From: JAGQPD01 sp020426865
Lineage (GTDB): Bacteria > Planctomycetota > Planctomycetia > Pirellulales > Pirellulaceae
NCBI GenBank assembly: GCA_041399065.1
Contig: JAWKTN010000002.1
Coordinates: forward strand, 992,001-1,056,000
Length of the DNA: 64,000 nucleotides
Reading direction: 5' to 3'
The translations under genes were made by a program, and so were the position numbers. Of the stretch, positions 16,842-25,997 are shown one piece after another (positions within the stretch are counted from its first letter, which is position 1; the number at the start of each line of letters is the position of its first letter). Below the pieces are notes generated by a model, which was not told where the DNA came from, did no database searches, and worked only from the letters and a program-made list of their open reading frames with translations.

Positions 16842-19133
16842 CTAGTTTTCTGAAATGATGATATTGTCAAGAAACAGCTCGGCATCTTTTGCGTTGCCAT
16901 AAAGACCGGGGCTTCCTTGCAGCACCGGCGCCGTATCCACGGCTTCAACGGTCCATGTTTCCGGCTCCGCTTCGCCCCGTACCCAGATCTTGCCGCGCAA
17001 GCGGACCTTATCGCCTTCGGTCGAAGCCTGTAGTTTGAGCGTATACCACTTGTCAGGCTGCCAATCCTGAGTCACCGATTGGGCCATGCGCAATTGCGGG
17101 TCCCAGCTGCGGATCTCCAGTTGCTGCTTGGCACCCTGCAAGTCCAGCGCATAACCTTGAGCAATCAAGCCGATGTCGGGCAATTTGCCGTCCGTCATCG
17201 AACCTCGCACGTCCGCCTGGATCGTGTAATTGCTCATCCCGGAAGGGCCAAACCATGCACGGCTGCGAGTCCCCTTGGGAATTGTCGTGATCTTCACCAT
17301 GACCTTATTGCCATCCACCTCGCGGATCACGTGACGATAGCGGGCACCGATCCAAGTAATGGGTGGCTCGCCCGTCTTCGTCTGGGGCGAGATGGCGATA
17401 TCTTCAAAGTCAAACTTCCAGGGTAGCGGCGGTACAATCCGGATCTTCGCTGTCCCTTTTAGCTTCCCCACTTGCGCCGTCACCGTCACGGCTCGATGCT
17501 TGTCATCTTTCACAGCGTGAAAAGTACCATCTGGATCGATGGCCCCGTCGCCTTGCACGGTGAACGTGGCGTCACCAGGACCAAGCAACTGCCCGGCGGC
17601 ATTAAACAGCCGCACGGAAAAATTCTGGTCTTCACCCGGCTTCATTAACACATCCGCCGGCACGACTTGCACAAACGCCGGTTGACGATCGGTCGCCGGC
17701 TTCTCCGCTGCAGGTTCCGGGCGCGGATCACTGCCGTGTTGCCGCGAGTCATCGGTCAAGCAATAGAGATTCCCCGTGCTCGGAAAGTAGACGCGGCCGT
17801 GTGAGCAGATTGGCGAGCCATGACATTCTTCCCCGGCCGGTAACCTCCCCTTCGCCAAGAACTGGACCCCCTTCTTCTCGTCCGGCTTCATGATGTACCA
17901 GCGACCGTTTGCTTCCGTCGCATAGATCTTGCCATCGGCATACAACAAGTTGGATCGCATCATCGTGCCCAACGCAATTCGCTTGGCAAGTGTATCGCCC
18001 GTCTTCGGATCCAACACGTGCAGTTTGGCACTGTCCTCAACCACGTACAGCCGATCGCCGACGAGCAGCGGAGAACTCTTGCCGACCATCAATCGTTCGA
18101 CCTTCCATGTCGCGCCCGAATCGGAGATGTCTCCCTCACTGTTGCCGTCGATGGCAACGACCGCTCCCATCGTCGTACCCGTGACATTCTCTTCGGATTG
18201 GCCCATATAGACGGTGTCGCCATCGATTGTTGGAGATACGTTTAAACCGCGTTGCGAAAACTGGTAACGCCAGATGTGTCGCCCCGTCCGCGGCTGGAAT
18301 GCCCATACCGCTCCGTCACCAGATCCAAACACCATCGCCTTCTGACCATTCAACACCGTCACGACGGGCGCGCTGTAGGTGGTGTCATCCGGCAGCAACT
18401 GAGTTCCGTTGAACCAGACCACATCCCCTGTTTCCTTGTTGAGCCCAATGAACTGGTGGCAGGGCCGAGCGTTCTCGCCCCAACCAATGACAACCGCGCT
18501 GACGATCACCAGGTCCTCGCAGATGACCGGATAGTTTGTTCGGCCGCCGTAGGTGCTCAATAACCCAAACCGCTCGTGAAGTGGAACGCTCCATAACGTC
18601 TTGCCTGTTTCCCCATCAATGCAGGAAAACAACCCACACACGCCCAACACGTAGACCTTCCCGGTTTCCGGATCACCGACCACGGCCGACCAGCCCACTC
18701 GCTCGGCCGGTACGTCCGATAAATACACATTGAAGCGATTTTCCCACAGAATCTCGCCGGTCTTTGCGTCGGCACAAACAACCTTCTCTCCTTCGCGCGC
18801 CGTCCCCGGTTCGGCGCGACAGATTGTATATAACCGTCCGTTGAGTACCACTGGCGTACTGCGACTCCCCAATGCCGGTTGCTCCCACGCAACCATACTC
18901 CCAGCGCCCCCTTTGGGATTGAACGTCTCGGGCAACCCGGTTTCACGCGATATCCCGTTGCTCTCTGGCCCGCGCCAATACGGCCAGTCCAGCGGATCGG
19001 TCTGGCCACTTGCCGCTCCGACCGTCAGCAAAGTTACGATAATGGCTGCGAGCGGTCGACAAAAGAACGGCTCGACCTGAGACACATTACGGTCATGGAA
19101 GATTGTTGACAATCGCGCAAGACAAATTCTCAT
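16842..19133 (-). CDS. Exported PQQ-like beta-propeller protein with a C-terminal beta-sandwich-like region
   Basis: 763 residues. A hydrophobic leader (about 27-44, ending SGQTD), then the planctomycete signature DWPYWRGPESNGISRETGLPE and propeller blades GEILWENRFN, GKTLWSVPLH, GDVVWFNGTQ, GRHIWRYQF up to about residue 430. After a charged linker, an Ig-like segment (FSVRLFNAAGQLLGPGDATF) and a final region (WTVEAVDTAPVLQGSPGLYGNA) resembling 3-keto-disaccharide hydrolase/LamG-type beta-sandwiches complete the chain. It is the first gene of the leftward trio with the second propeller and the pseudo-receiver. It may bind a polymer or act in the periplasm (inference). Confidence 0.85.
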   Translation of the reverse strand: MRICLARLSTIFHDRNVSQVEPFFCRPLAAIIVTLLTVGAASGQTDPLDWPYWRGPESNGISRETGLPETFNPKGGAGSMVAWEQPALGSRSTPVVLNGRLYTICRAEPGTAREGEKVVCADAKTGEILWENRFNVYLSDVPAERVGWSAVVGDPETGKVYVLGVCGLFSCIDGETGKTLWSVPLHERFGLLSTYGGRTNYPVICEDLVIVSAVVIGWGENARPCHQFIGLNKETGDVVWFNGTQLLPDDTTYSAPVVTVLNGQKAMVFGSGDGAVWAFQPRTGRHIWRYQFSQRGLNVSPTIDGDTVYMGQSEENVTGTTMGAVVAIDGNSEGDISDSGATWKVERLMVGKSSPLLVGDRLYVVEDSAKLHVLDPKTGDTLAKRIALGTMMRSNLLYADGKIYATEANGRWYIMKPDEKKGVQFLAKGRLPAGEECHGSPICSHGRVYFPSTGNLYCLTDDSRQHGSDPRPEPAAEKPATDRQPAFVQVVPADVLMKPGEDQNFSVRLFNAAGQLLGPGDATFTVQGDGAIDPDGTFHAVKDDKHRAVTVTAQVGKLKGTAKIRIVPPLPWKFDFEDIAISPQTKTGEPPITWIGARYRHVIREVDGNKVMVKITTIPKGTRSRAWFGPSGMSNYTIQADVRGSMTDGKLPDIGLIAQGYALDLQGAKQQLEIRSWDPQLRMAQSVTQDWQPDKWYTLKLQASTEGDKVRLRGKIWVRGEAEPETWTVEAVDTAPVLQGSPGLYGNAKDAELFLDNIIISEN

Positions 19134-19883
19134 GGCTTTATCCGCTACTAGAGATTCTTTGGCAAGATGATCAAACGAAGGGTGGGACGTAATCCGTAGC
19201 CGTCAGCTCCGCGCAACAGGCGGGGGCGAATTGGCACCGCCGACATTTTGCGAGCAACGTTGGGACCCGCAAAAATTGACCCTGCAAACTTCGCCATACG
19301 GGATGCTCGCCAGTCTTTCTCCGACCGGCATGCTACGATCAACTCGTACTATCCTAGCAAACCAACCGGACCAATACCAACATCCCCTAGCGAAATCCCT
19401 CGCCACGATTTCCGACTTTTTCACATCCTCGCCACCGTGACGGCATATTTTACCCATCCGGCACAGCCTCAAAAATCGTCAATTTATCCGCGAAAAACAT
19501 TTTCCAACACTTTGGGAAATCTGGATTTACGACTTCAAGGCCCGCGATCGACCACGCCGATACGTACATTGACACCGGACGGCAATCGATCCCTCCCCAG
19601 GAGCAATCGATTACGCACGGCAGACATAGGAATGGATGCAATCGAGTCCCGGACGACTCGACCATGTTTGTCGAAAGGTTCGGAGCGAACTGCGGGTAAT
19701 ACACCTTCCTACCCACCTGACCTACCCCTTAGAGACCTACCTACTTTCGGCGATCGACGCAAAAGTTAGGCGCCATCTCTCGAGTGCTCCCGCCGCACGC
19801 GTGCCGCTGCGGGGCTACTCGCCACAGGAATTGGGCGGACGGGCAGTGAAACAGGCAGTTCCAACGATAGGAGACGTTGGTCG
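19134..19883. other. Gene-free stretch of 750 nt
   Basis: Frames here give only low-complexity or implausible translations. The last 40 nt contain GATAGGAGACG, the ribosome-binding region of the Cys-rich protein gene. I see no tRNA, repeat or hairpin of note. Confidence 0.5.
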
Positions 19884-20825
19884 ATGAAACTTAAACTTGC
19901 TATTGGATCGTTGGTGCTGAGCATGGGGCTGTTGTCCCAAGCCTACGGTGGTTGCGCCGACCCATCGTGTGGTTGTAACTCGGCAGGTTGCTCCAACGGC
20001 TGCGGCGTAGGCTGCAGCGACCCTTGCGGCGGCGGATGTGAACCTAGCTGCGGATGCAATGCGGCAAGCGCATGCGGCTGCGGCGGCGGGCTCTTGGCCA
20101 AACTTCGTGGCCTACGTGGATGCGGTCGTGGCTGTGCCACAGAACCGGCATGTGGCTGCGCCCGTAGCCGACCCCTGTGCGGGCGGTTGCAGCGGCGGTT
20201 GTTCCGACGGATGCACCAGCAGCTTGCGGTGGCAAGAAAGGCTGCGGCGGGTTGCTCGGCAAACTTTTTCGCTCGCCGTGCTTGTGGCTGCGGTTGCACC
20301 AGCGGTTGCACCTCCGATCCCGGTTGCGGGTGCGAAGACCCCTGTGCTGGCGGATGCGGATGCAGCGGCGGTTGCGCTGATCCCTGTGCTTCAGGTTGCA
20401 CCTCGACCGGTTGCGCTGTGCCACGCTGCCGTCCTAGCTTGAAGGACGTACTGAATCGCATGTTCCCCTGCAACAAGTGCGGCAGCGGTTGCGGATGCAC
20501 GGACGGTTGTGGTTGCGGCAGCGGATGCACCGACGGTTGCGGCAGCGGATGTAGCGGCGGTTGCGGTTGCACCAGCGGTTGCAGCACCGGTTGCAACACT
20601 GCCAAACCCGCTTGTGGCTGTGGTGCCGGATGCAACTGCGGTTGCGCCAGCGGCGGCCCCTGCAACTGCAACAATGCGGCCCCCCAAGCCGCTCCCATGG
20701 ACGTACCGGTTTCCGAACCGGTGATGCAGGAAGTTCCGGAAACCGAAATTCCACCGACCCCAGTCGTGGACCCCTCGGCCTTCCGTCCTCGTACGAAAGT
20801 AATCAAGGCCAGCGCGTTCCGTTAA
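19884..20825 (+). CDS. Exported Cys/Gly-rich repeat protein with three internal compensating indels
   Basis: 313 residues. Signal peptide (MKLKLAIGSLVLSMGLLSQAYG), then short repeats of the type GCxxGCxxPCxxGC over about 250 residues, and a Pro/Glu-rich tail without cysteine. Between about 20161 and 20283 the encoded residues lose the pattern (RSRPLCGRLQRRLFRR). In the other two frames the pattern continues: DPCAGGCSGGCSDGC, then ACGGKKGCGGLLGKLF. Three single-base insertions that cancel out explain this. AGGAG lies 10 nt before the ATG and a strong terminator follows. A secreted disulfide-rich or metal-binding surface protein is plausible; no function is known to me. Confidence 0.8.
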   Translation: MKLKLAIGSLVLSMGLLSQAYGGCADPSCGCNSAGCSNGCGVGCSDPCGGGCEPSCGCNAASACGCGGGLLAKLRGLRGCGRGCATEPACGCARSRPLCGRLQRRLFRRMHQQLAVARKAAAGCSANFFARRACGCGCTSGCTSDPGCGCEDPCAGGCGCSGGCADPCASGCTSTGCAVPRCRPSLKDVLNRMFPCNKCGSGCGCTDGCGCGSGCTDGCGSGCSGGCGCTSGCSTGCNTAKPACGCGAGCNCGCASGGPCNCNNAAPQAAPMDVPVSEPVMQEVPETEIPPTPVVDPSAFRPRTKVIKASAFR

Positions 20826-20864
20826 TCCGCCTGACTACTTTCCTCCACTTTCGATGGTGAAACC

Positions 20865-20897
20865 GCCCGCGTGGCCCCGTGCCACGCGGGCTTTTTT
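20865..20897 (+). terminator. Rho-independent terminator of the Cys-rich gene
   Basis: Perfect 11-bp stem GCCCGCGTGGC / GCCACGCGGGC (20865-20875 and 20881-20891), 5-nt loop, then six T. It starts 40 nt after the stop codon. Confidence 0.93.
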
Positions 20898-20914
20898 CGT
20901 TCATCGAGCTTCAA

Positions 20915-22105
20915 TCACAGATCCGTATTCGCGACTTCGGACTCCAACGCCCGAGCTAACGTGTATCCCAGCGCGTCCCCTTGCTGCCGACTCCGTTGCG
21001 ACATCTCACGAAAGTTGCCTCGTGCCACCGATAATTCCCAAACGGAAGGAGCAATGTTTTGCGTATGCGAACCGGGGGGAATGCGTCCTAGCAGCTCGGT
21101 CATGGCTCGGTCATAGTCGCCACACCTTGCCAGCAATTCAACAAAGTATTCCGCTGCCGACGTCCCCTGCGTGTAGCCGTCAACCGCATCCGCCCGCTCC
21201 TGAAAATATCGCAGCGCCTCAGTCCGATCGCGATTGAGTAAGGCCCGAAAATAAAACCGATGGCTGCGATACGTCTCCACAAATGGCTCATCGTCCGGAT
21301 ACTGCAATTGCGCCGATAACCGGCCACCGTATTCCGACAGTTCCTCGGCCATTCGCCAAGTCGCTTCGTCTTGTGCCAACCTGGCAAGGCGAACCGTCGA
21401 CGATAGATGACTCGTATCAAGATGATAGTTGTCGTCGGCAAACAACCAGTCACGTTCGCCAAGAAGGTCGACCAACGTATATGGAGTCGCCGGTGCCGCC
21501 CCCTCCTGCTGCTCGATGTGATGGGCCACGTTACCCACAAGTTCGCCATAAACGTGTCGGGTAAGCAATGTCGCCACGGCCGCCCGGTCCGCCTTGTCCA
21601 TGCCCATGATCTGTGAGTCGGCGGCGGTGATCGAGTTGCAGGTGCCATAGTGCCGCAGCATCAATTGATACCCGGCCCGGACATCGAGCCCCTCATAGAA
21701 ATAGACCTCAATCCACTCGTCCACTCGATCCTCGTCGATCGGCAGCGATTCCATCAGCGCCCTTGCACCTGAGCGATCTCCCGTAGGACGCCAATACACC
21801 CATCCCTGACGAATCTGTCCCTCGGCAAACATCAACGTGCCGACTTCGCGACACGCCGCCAACAGCCCATCCTCCAATTGCTGGCGGTCGTTTTCTGTCA
21901 AATTGTCGCCGCGGTCATGGTAAATCAGGGGCAACCCCAGCCGGTGACGCAACCGCATCTTTAGCGCTTCAAACAACTCATGGTATCGCCCCGCCTCGCG
22001 CAACAATCGCACCAAACAACCCAGCAACTCAGGCACACCACCCTGCCGTTGAGATTGTTCCAATTGGTCAAAAAAATGTTCGGGGCAAGGATCTTGTTGA
22101 GCCAC
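20915..22105 (-). CDS. Conserved hypothetical protein, helical, with TPR-like periodicity
   Basis: 397 residues from a GTG at 22105, chosen because AGGAG lies 10 nt upstream; an earlier in-frame ATG at 22198 would add 31 residues of poor quality. The sequence is almost entirely amphipathic helix (for example LGCLVRLLREAGRYHELFEALKMRLRHRLGLPL and YFVELLARCGDYDRAMTELL), with repeats of roughly 35 residues like TPR or HEAT arrays. No catalytic motif and no leader, so it is probably cytosolic and may be a protein-interaction scaffold. It converges with the Cys-rich gene; the terminator of that gene lies between them. Confidence 0.75.
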   Translation of the reverse strand: MAQQDPCPEHFFDQLEQSQRQGGVPELLGCLVRLLREAGRYHELFEALKMRLRHRLGLPLIYHDRGDNLTENDRQQLEDGLLAACREVGTLMFAEGQIRQGWVYWRPTGDRSGARALMESLPIDEDRVDEWIEVYFYEGLDVRAGYQLMLRHYGTCNSITAADSQIMGMDKADRAAVATLLTRHVYGELVGNVAHHIEQQEGAAPATPYTLVDLLGERDWLFADDNYHLDTSHLSSTVRLARLAQDEATWRMAEELSEYGGRLSAQLQYPDDEPFVETYRSHRFYFRALLNRDRTEALRYFQERADAVDGYTQGTSAAEYFVELLARCGDYDRAMTELLGRIPPGSHTQNIAPSVWELSVARGNFREMSQRSRQQGDALGYTLARALESEVANTDL

Positions 22106-22434
22106 GTAAGTAATTCTCCTGATATTTCTCCCATAATAAATTATGCGGACGAAATTTGACACCGGGCTGTGTTGGACCGTACAATAACCAATCGTCAACG
22201 AAACCGCCCGGATTTTTTCACTTCATACGATCTCATCGCGGTTTCCGACAAACGGCCAATAACACATCGAGTTACATCCTGTCTTCGTCGAATCGCGCAT
22301 GTGCTCCACAAGTAGCGGCAGGCGTTGCTTCGCGATGGGCGGGCATTCAATTGTTGTCAACTCTCACTGAGCGACCACTTTAGTGCGCTGCGATCGTGCA
22401 TTGGTAGTCGGAAGTGAAGGAAGGAGTCGCGGCC
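22106..22434. other. Divergent intergenic region of 329 nt
   Basis: Holds the start regions of the leftward hypothetical and the rightward hemerythrin-like gene (GGAAGGAG at 22418-22427). No operator-like palindrome or RNA gene seen. Confidence 0.45.
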
Positions 22435-22956
22435 ATGTCGAACCGCCAACAGTTACAAACCGACCGGCGAACCGCCACGCGGAAGGGCGTGGTGACGATT
22501 AATGCGGCATTCTTGCGTGAGATTAAGGAGGACAATCGCGAGTTGCATCAATTGCTCGAGCGAACTCGCTACTTGACGGAACCGTCGTTGGGCCGCCCGC
22601 TGCACGCCAATGAGGTGCGGGGGTTGGTGAAATTACTGAGCCGTTTGAAGGACCGACTTGCGATGCATTTCGCGTTGGAAGAAGCTTACGGTTATTTCGA
22701 AGACGCCGTCACCGCCGCCCCTAGATTGACCGTCGAATCGGAGATGTTGCGCGCCGAACACGGGCCGCTGTTCATCGAATTGTGCCATATTGTGGAATAT
22801 TCCGAGCCGTTCCTCTATCGCGAAGCAGCCACGGTGGGCGTTTCGGAGCTGTGCACCATGTTCACCGCCTTCCATCAACGGTTCTACGAACACGAACAAC
22901 GCGAAACCGAACTCATCCTCGCCGCCTTCGACGACGATCTCGGCTGCGGCGACTAA
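22435..22956 (+). CDS. Hemerythrin-like (HHE) domain protein
   Basis: 173 residues. Four-helix pattern with candidate iron ligands in order: His in NRELHQLLE, His-x4-Glu in MHFALEEAYG, His in RAEHGPLFIEL, His/Glu in FYEHEQRETELI. Hemerythrin-like proteins bind a di-iron centre and sense or carry O2 or protect against oxidative or nitrosative stress (family knowledge). The start is the ATG at 22435, with AAGGAAGGAG 8 nt upstream; the earlier GTG at 22414 overlaps that ribosome-binding site and is unlikely. Confidence 0.8.
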   Translation: MSNRQQLQTDRRTATRKGVVTINAAFLREIKEDNRELHQLLERTRYLTEPSLGRPLHANEVRGLVKLLSRLKDRLAMHFALEEAYGYFEDAVTAAPRLTVESEMLRAEHGPLFIELCHIVEYSEPFLYREAATVGVSELCTMFTAFHQRFYEHEQRETELILAAFDDDLGCGD

Positions 22957-23088
22957 GTTTGAGCAATCGCATCAATCTCGCCCGGTCCACAGCACGCACA
23001 ATCACCAGTACACTTATGCGGCGGAATGCCTCTCGCGAGTTTCCTCTCGGGGATTCGGCAGACACCCACGCGAAGGGGTACGAAGAAT

Positions 23089-24090
23089 ATGAAATCGCTG
23101 GTACTGGACAGAATAAAATCGCCGCTCGTGTTGGTCGACCGCGAGGTGCCGGAGCCCGACAATGGTGAAGTCACGATATCGCTGAGTGCTGCGGCGCTCA
23201 ATCGACGCGATTTCTGGATCACGCAAGGCATGTATCCTGGAATTCGGTTGCCGGTGATCTTGGGCTCCGACGGTGCCGGCATCGTATCGCAGGTTGGCCC
23301 GGGGGTGTCCGACGATTGGCTTGGACGGGAAGTGATGATCAACCCCGGCTGGCATTGGGGCGATGACCCGTCCGTTCAAAGCCCCCAGTTTCAAATCCTA
23401 GGAATGCCACACGACGGTACGTTCGCGTCGCATGTAACGGTACCGGTCGAAAGTGTACACGCCAAACCCTCGCATTTGGATCTGCATCAAGCGGCAGCGC
23501 TGCCGCTGGCTGGCGTCACCGCATATCGCGCCACGTTCACGCGCGGACATCTCTCCGCCGATGACCATGTACTGATCACGGGCATCGGCGGTGGCGTCGC
23601 TACATTTGCCCTGCAATACGCCGTGGCCGTTGGAGCTTCAGCGTTTGTCACATCATCGTCACCAGAAAAGATCGCCCGCGCCATCGCTCTGGGCGCTGTG
23701 GCCGGCTACGACTATCGTGCCGAAGACTGGCACCAACAATTAAAAGCTGAACACGAACCAGTGTCTCTAATTATTGACGGCGCCGGAGGCGACGGGTACG
23801 CGCGACTCATCGACGTGGCGGCCCCTGCCGCTCGCATCGTCAACTACGGCGCCACCGCCGGACCACCATCCAACGTCGAGCTGTTCAAGGTTTTCTGGAA
23901 ACAACTGAACCTCGCGGGCTCGACCATGGGATCGCCCGCCGATTTTACCTCGATGCTCAAATTTGTGGCACAACATCAAATCGTCCCAATTGTCGATCAC
24001 GTCCATCCGCTTGCCGACGGGAATGCGGCACTACAACGAATGCGATCCTCGGATCAATTCGGCAAGATCGTGCTGGCAACGGACGCCTGA
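23089..24090 (+). CDS. MDR-superfamily (quinone oxidoreductase-like) dehydrogenase
   Basis: 333 residues from the ATG at 23089. N-terminal GroES-like domain: NRRDFWITQGMYPGIRLPVILGSDGAGIV; Rossmann domain: VLITGIGGGVATFALQYAVAVGA, then ERAIALGA-type spacing and NYGATAGPP. Neither the catalytic zinc Cys/His nor the four structural-zinc cysteines are present, which places it among the zinc-independent NADPH:quinone oxidoreductase-like members rather than alcohol dehydrogenases. Substrate unknown. It lies 132 nt after the hemerythrin-like gene on the same strand. Confidence 0.9.
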   Translation: MKSLVLDRIKSPLVLVDREVPEPDNGEVTISLSAAALNRRDFWITQGMYPGIRLPVILGSDGAGIVSQVGPGVSDDWLGREVMINPGWHWGDDPSVQSPQFQILGMPHDGTFASHVTVPVESVHAKPSHLDLHQAAALPLAGVTAYRATFTRGHLSADDHVLITGIGGGVATFALQYAVAVGASAFVTSSSPEKIARAIALGAVAGYDYRAEDWHQQLKAEHEPVSLIIDGAGGDGYARLIDVAAPAARIVNYGATAGPPSNVELFKVFWKQLNLAGSTMGSPADFTSMLKFVAQHQIVPIVDHVHPLADGNAALQRMRSSDQFGKIVLATDA

Positions 24091-24297
24091 TCAAAGCCGA
24101 ACGAACACGTCGAGAACAGGAACACCGAAGCCGGAAAGAATCGTCGATTTGGCGACATCCTCGCTCAATTCCACCAATCGATTGCTGTCCAACACTAGGT
24201 AGGCGTCAACAGACCAGTCCCCTTGGATGGGAAACCAATGGGCAATTCCCCACGTGGGCTCCCCTACAACGCTGCGAGTATTCGAACGGGAAGACAT
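24091..24297 (-). pseudogene. Internally deleted Uma2-family endonuclease remnant
   Basis: The 68-codon frame reads PIQGDWSVDAYLVLDSNRLVELSE, a typical N-terminus of Uma2 (DUF820) nucleases, directly followed by STILSGFGVPVLDVF, which resembles the family's C-terminal LLPGFxVxVxxVF. The roughly 110 residues between them, including the PD-(D/E)xK active site, are missing. I read it as an internal deletion. The stop at 24091 lies directly after the dehydrogenase stop on the other strand. Confidence 0.6.
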
Positions 24298-24370
24298 TCG
24301 CCGTCATCTCCACCATCCATTGATCGTATCAAGAGTATCGCATCGGCATGCAATAGTCCACGTCACAACA

Positions 24371-24390
24371 CAATACCTGGAACCACACAG
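24371..24390 (+). repeat. Dispersed block, copy 2
   Basis: CAATACCTGGAACCACACAG, 18 of 20 positions identical to 12611-12630. It directly precedes the 14-bp minisatellite. Confidence 0.65.
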
Positions 24391-24403
24391 TATTCGACCA
24401 CAT

Positions 24404-24557
24404 ATCTTCCCACCCCCATCTTCCCACCTCCATCTTCCCACCTCCATCTTCCCACCTCCATCTTCCCACCTCCATCTTCCCACCTCCATCTTCCCACCCC
24501 CATCTTCCTGCCCCCATCTTCCTGCCCCCATCTTCCTGCCCCCAACATCCCACTTCC
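24404..24557. repeat. 14-bp minisatellite, 11 copies
   Basis: Unit ATCTTCCCACCTCC. Units 2-6 are identical; units 8-10 read ATCTTCCTGCCCCC; the last is degenerate. No spacers, so not a CRISPR array. It lies upstream of the aldehyde dehydrogenase gene and could affect its promoter spacing. Confidence 0.95.
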
Positions 24558-24629
24558 AACATTCCAACCCGTCGTCCAGCGAGCGCCGGATATTGCAACA
24601 CTTAGCGACAGCTGAAACAATCAACAACC

Positions 24630-25997
24630 ATGACACGCTTTACATCGATAGTCCAAAAACAGCGAGACTTTTTTTCCAAGGACGCGACGCGACCGTTGGC
24701 GTTTCGCATCGACGTCTTGCGGCGGCTGAAGTCGGCAATACAAAAACGGGAGTCGCAATGGTACGCCGCGATTGCTGCAGATTTTGGCAAATCTCGATTC
24801 GACACCTACACGACGGAGTTCGGTTTACTGTACGGCGACATCGACGAGACGATCAAGGAATTGCCGCGGTGGTCGAGGCGGAGGAGGGTGCGTACGAACC
24901 TGGCGAACTTGCCGGGGCGCAGCTATCTAATCCCTGAACCACTGGGGGTATGCCTGGTTATTGGAGCTTGGAATTATCCTTATTTGCTATCGCTTTCGCC
25001 GGTGGTCGCAGCATTGGCGGCGGGGAATACTGCGATCCTCAAACCGAGTGAATTGCCAGCGGCAACGAGTCAAGCGATGCGGGAAATGGTCGCCGCCGAA
25101 TTTGAGCCCGAATTGTTTTCCGTGGTCGAGGGGGGCGTATCCGAAACGACTGAATTGTTGGAGGAGCGTTTCGACAAAATCTTTTTTACCGGCAGTCCGG
25201 CCGTCGGGAGAATCGTCTACATGGCTGCTGCCAAACAGATGACGCCTGTTACGCTCGAGTTAGGTGGCAAGAGCCCGGCGATCGTCGCCAAGGACAGCCA
25301 ACTTCAACACGCGGCTAAACGTATTGTCTGGGGCAAATTCCTCAATGCAGGACAGACATGCGTGGCACCCGACTATCTCCTGGTCGATCGTTCGGTACAG
25401 GATGAACTGCTCGAACAATTACGGCGTTGTATCGAGCGATTCCAGTACAAAGTGGAGAACAACAACTATCCTCGGATCATTAACGAACGCAATTTCAGAC
25501 GACTTGCGGACTTGATTGATCCAGCCAAGGTGGTTGTTGGTGGGATGTGTGACGAATCATCGTACACGATCAGTCCGACGATTCTGCGTGACGTTACCTT
25601 GGACGATCGGGTGATGCAGGAAGAGATCTTTGGTCCGATTCTGCCGGTAATCGGCTATTCGGACGTTGATGAAGCGATCGCGGCCGTACGATCGCTTCCC
25701 AAACCGCTCGCCTGCTATATTTTCACGCACGACACGGTACTACGCGATCGGCTACTTGGTCGGCTATCGTTTGGTGGCGGAGCCGTCAATGACACACTAA
25801 TGCACCTTTCGAATAACAACTTGCCGTTTGGAGGCGTGGGCAACAGTGGCATTGGCAGCTACCACGGTGAAGCCGGATTCCGTGCATTTTCGCATAATAA
25901 GAGCGTGCTCGATAAACCGTTTTGGTTCGAGCCAGATTTCAAGTACCCGCCGTATTCTGAGCGAAAGCTGAAATGGATCAAGTGGTTGCTGGGGTGA
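24630..25997 (+). CDS. Aldehyde dehydrogenase, ALDH3-like
   Basis: 455 residues. NAD(P)-dependent oxidation of aldehydes to acids. Motifs in order: GVCLVIGAWNYPYLLSLSPV, AGNTAILKPSELP, FFTGSPAVGRIV, the catalytic Glu in TLELGGKSPAIV, and the nucleophile Cys244 in NAGQTCVAPDYLL; EEIFGPILPVI and LPFGGVGNSGIGSYHGEAGFRAFSH complete the family pattern. The short length (about 450 rather than 490) and the CVAPDY context place it in the ALDH3/fatty-aldehyde class. The C-terminus ends in a hydrophobic/basic KLKWIKWLLG and may be membrane-associated. No obvious operon partner. Confidence 0.95.
   Translation: MTRFTSIVQKQRDFFSKDATRPLAFRIDVLRRLKSAIQKRESQWYAAIAADFGKSRFDTYTTEFGLLYGDIDETIKELPRWSRRRRVRTNLANLPGRSYLIPEPLGVCLVIGAWNYPYLLSLSPVVAALAAGNTAILKPSELPAATSQAMREMVAAEFEPELFSVVEGGVSETTELLEERFDKIFFTGSPAVGRIVYMAAAKQMTPVTLELGGKSPAIVAKDSQLQHAAKRIVWGKFLNAGQTCVAPDYLLVDRSVQDELLEQLRRCIERFQYKVENNNYPRIINERNFRRLADLIDPAKVVVGGMCDESSYTISPTILRDVTLDDRVMQEEIFGPILPVIGYSDVDEAIAAVRSLPKPLACYIFTHDTVLRDRLLGRLSFGGGAVNDTLMHLSNNNLPFGGVGNSGIGSYHGEAGFRAFSHNKSVLDKPFWFEPDFKYPPYSERKLKWIKWLLG

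Noticed and set aside
19248..19769. 173-codon frame in the gap before the Cys-rich gene
   Set aside because: No recognisable motif, skewed composition, and no ribosome-binding site; overlapping frames on the other strand look equally random.
19943..20806. Long antisense frame (287 codons) over the Cys-rich gene
   Set aside because: A shadow of the repeats: Pro/Gln/His-rich translation caused by GC-repeat codons, while the sense frame has a signal peptide, RBS and terminator.
24404..24557. CRISPR array
   Set aside because: The 14-bp units touch each other directly; there are no spacers and no cas genes nearby.
24227..24937. 236-codon frame crossing the 14-bp minisatellite
   Set aside because: Pro/Ser-repetitive translation produced by the minisatellite, and it overlaps the aldehyde dehydrogenase in another frame.
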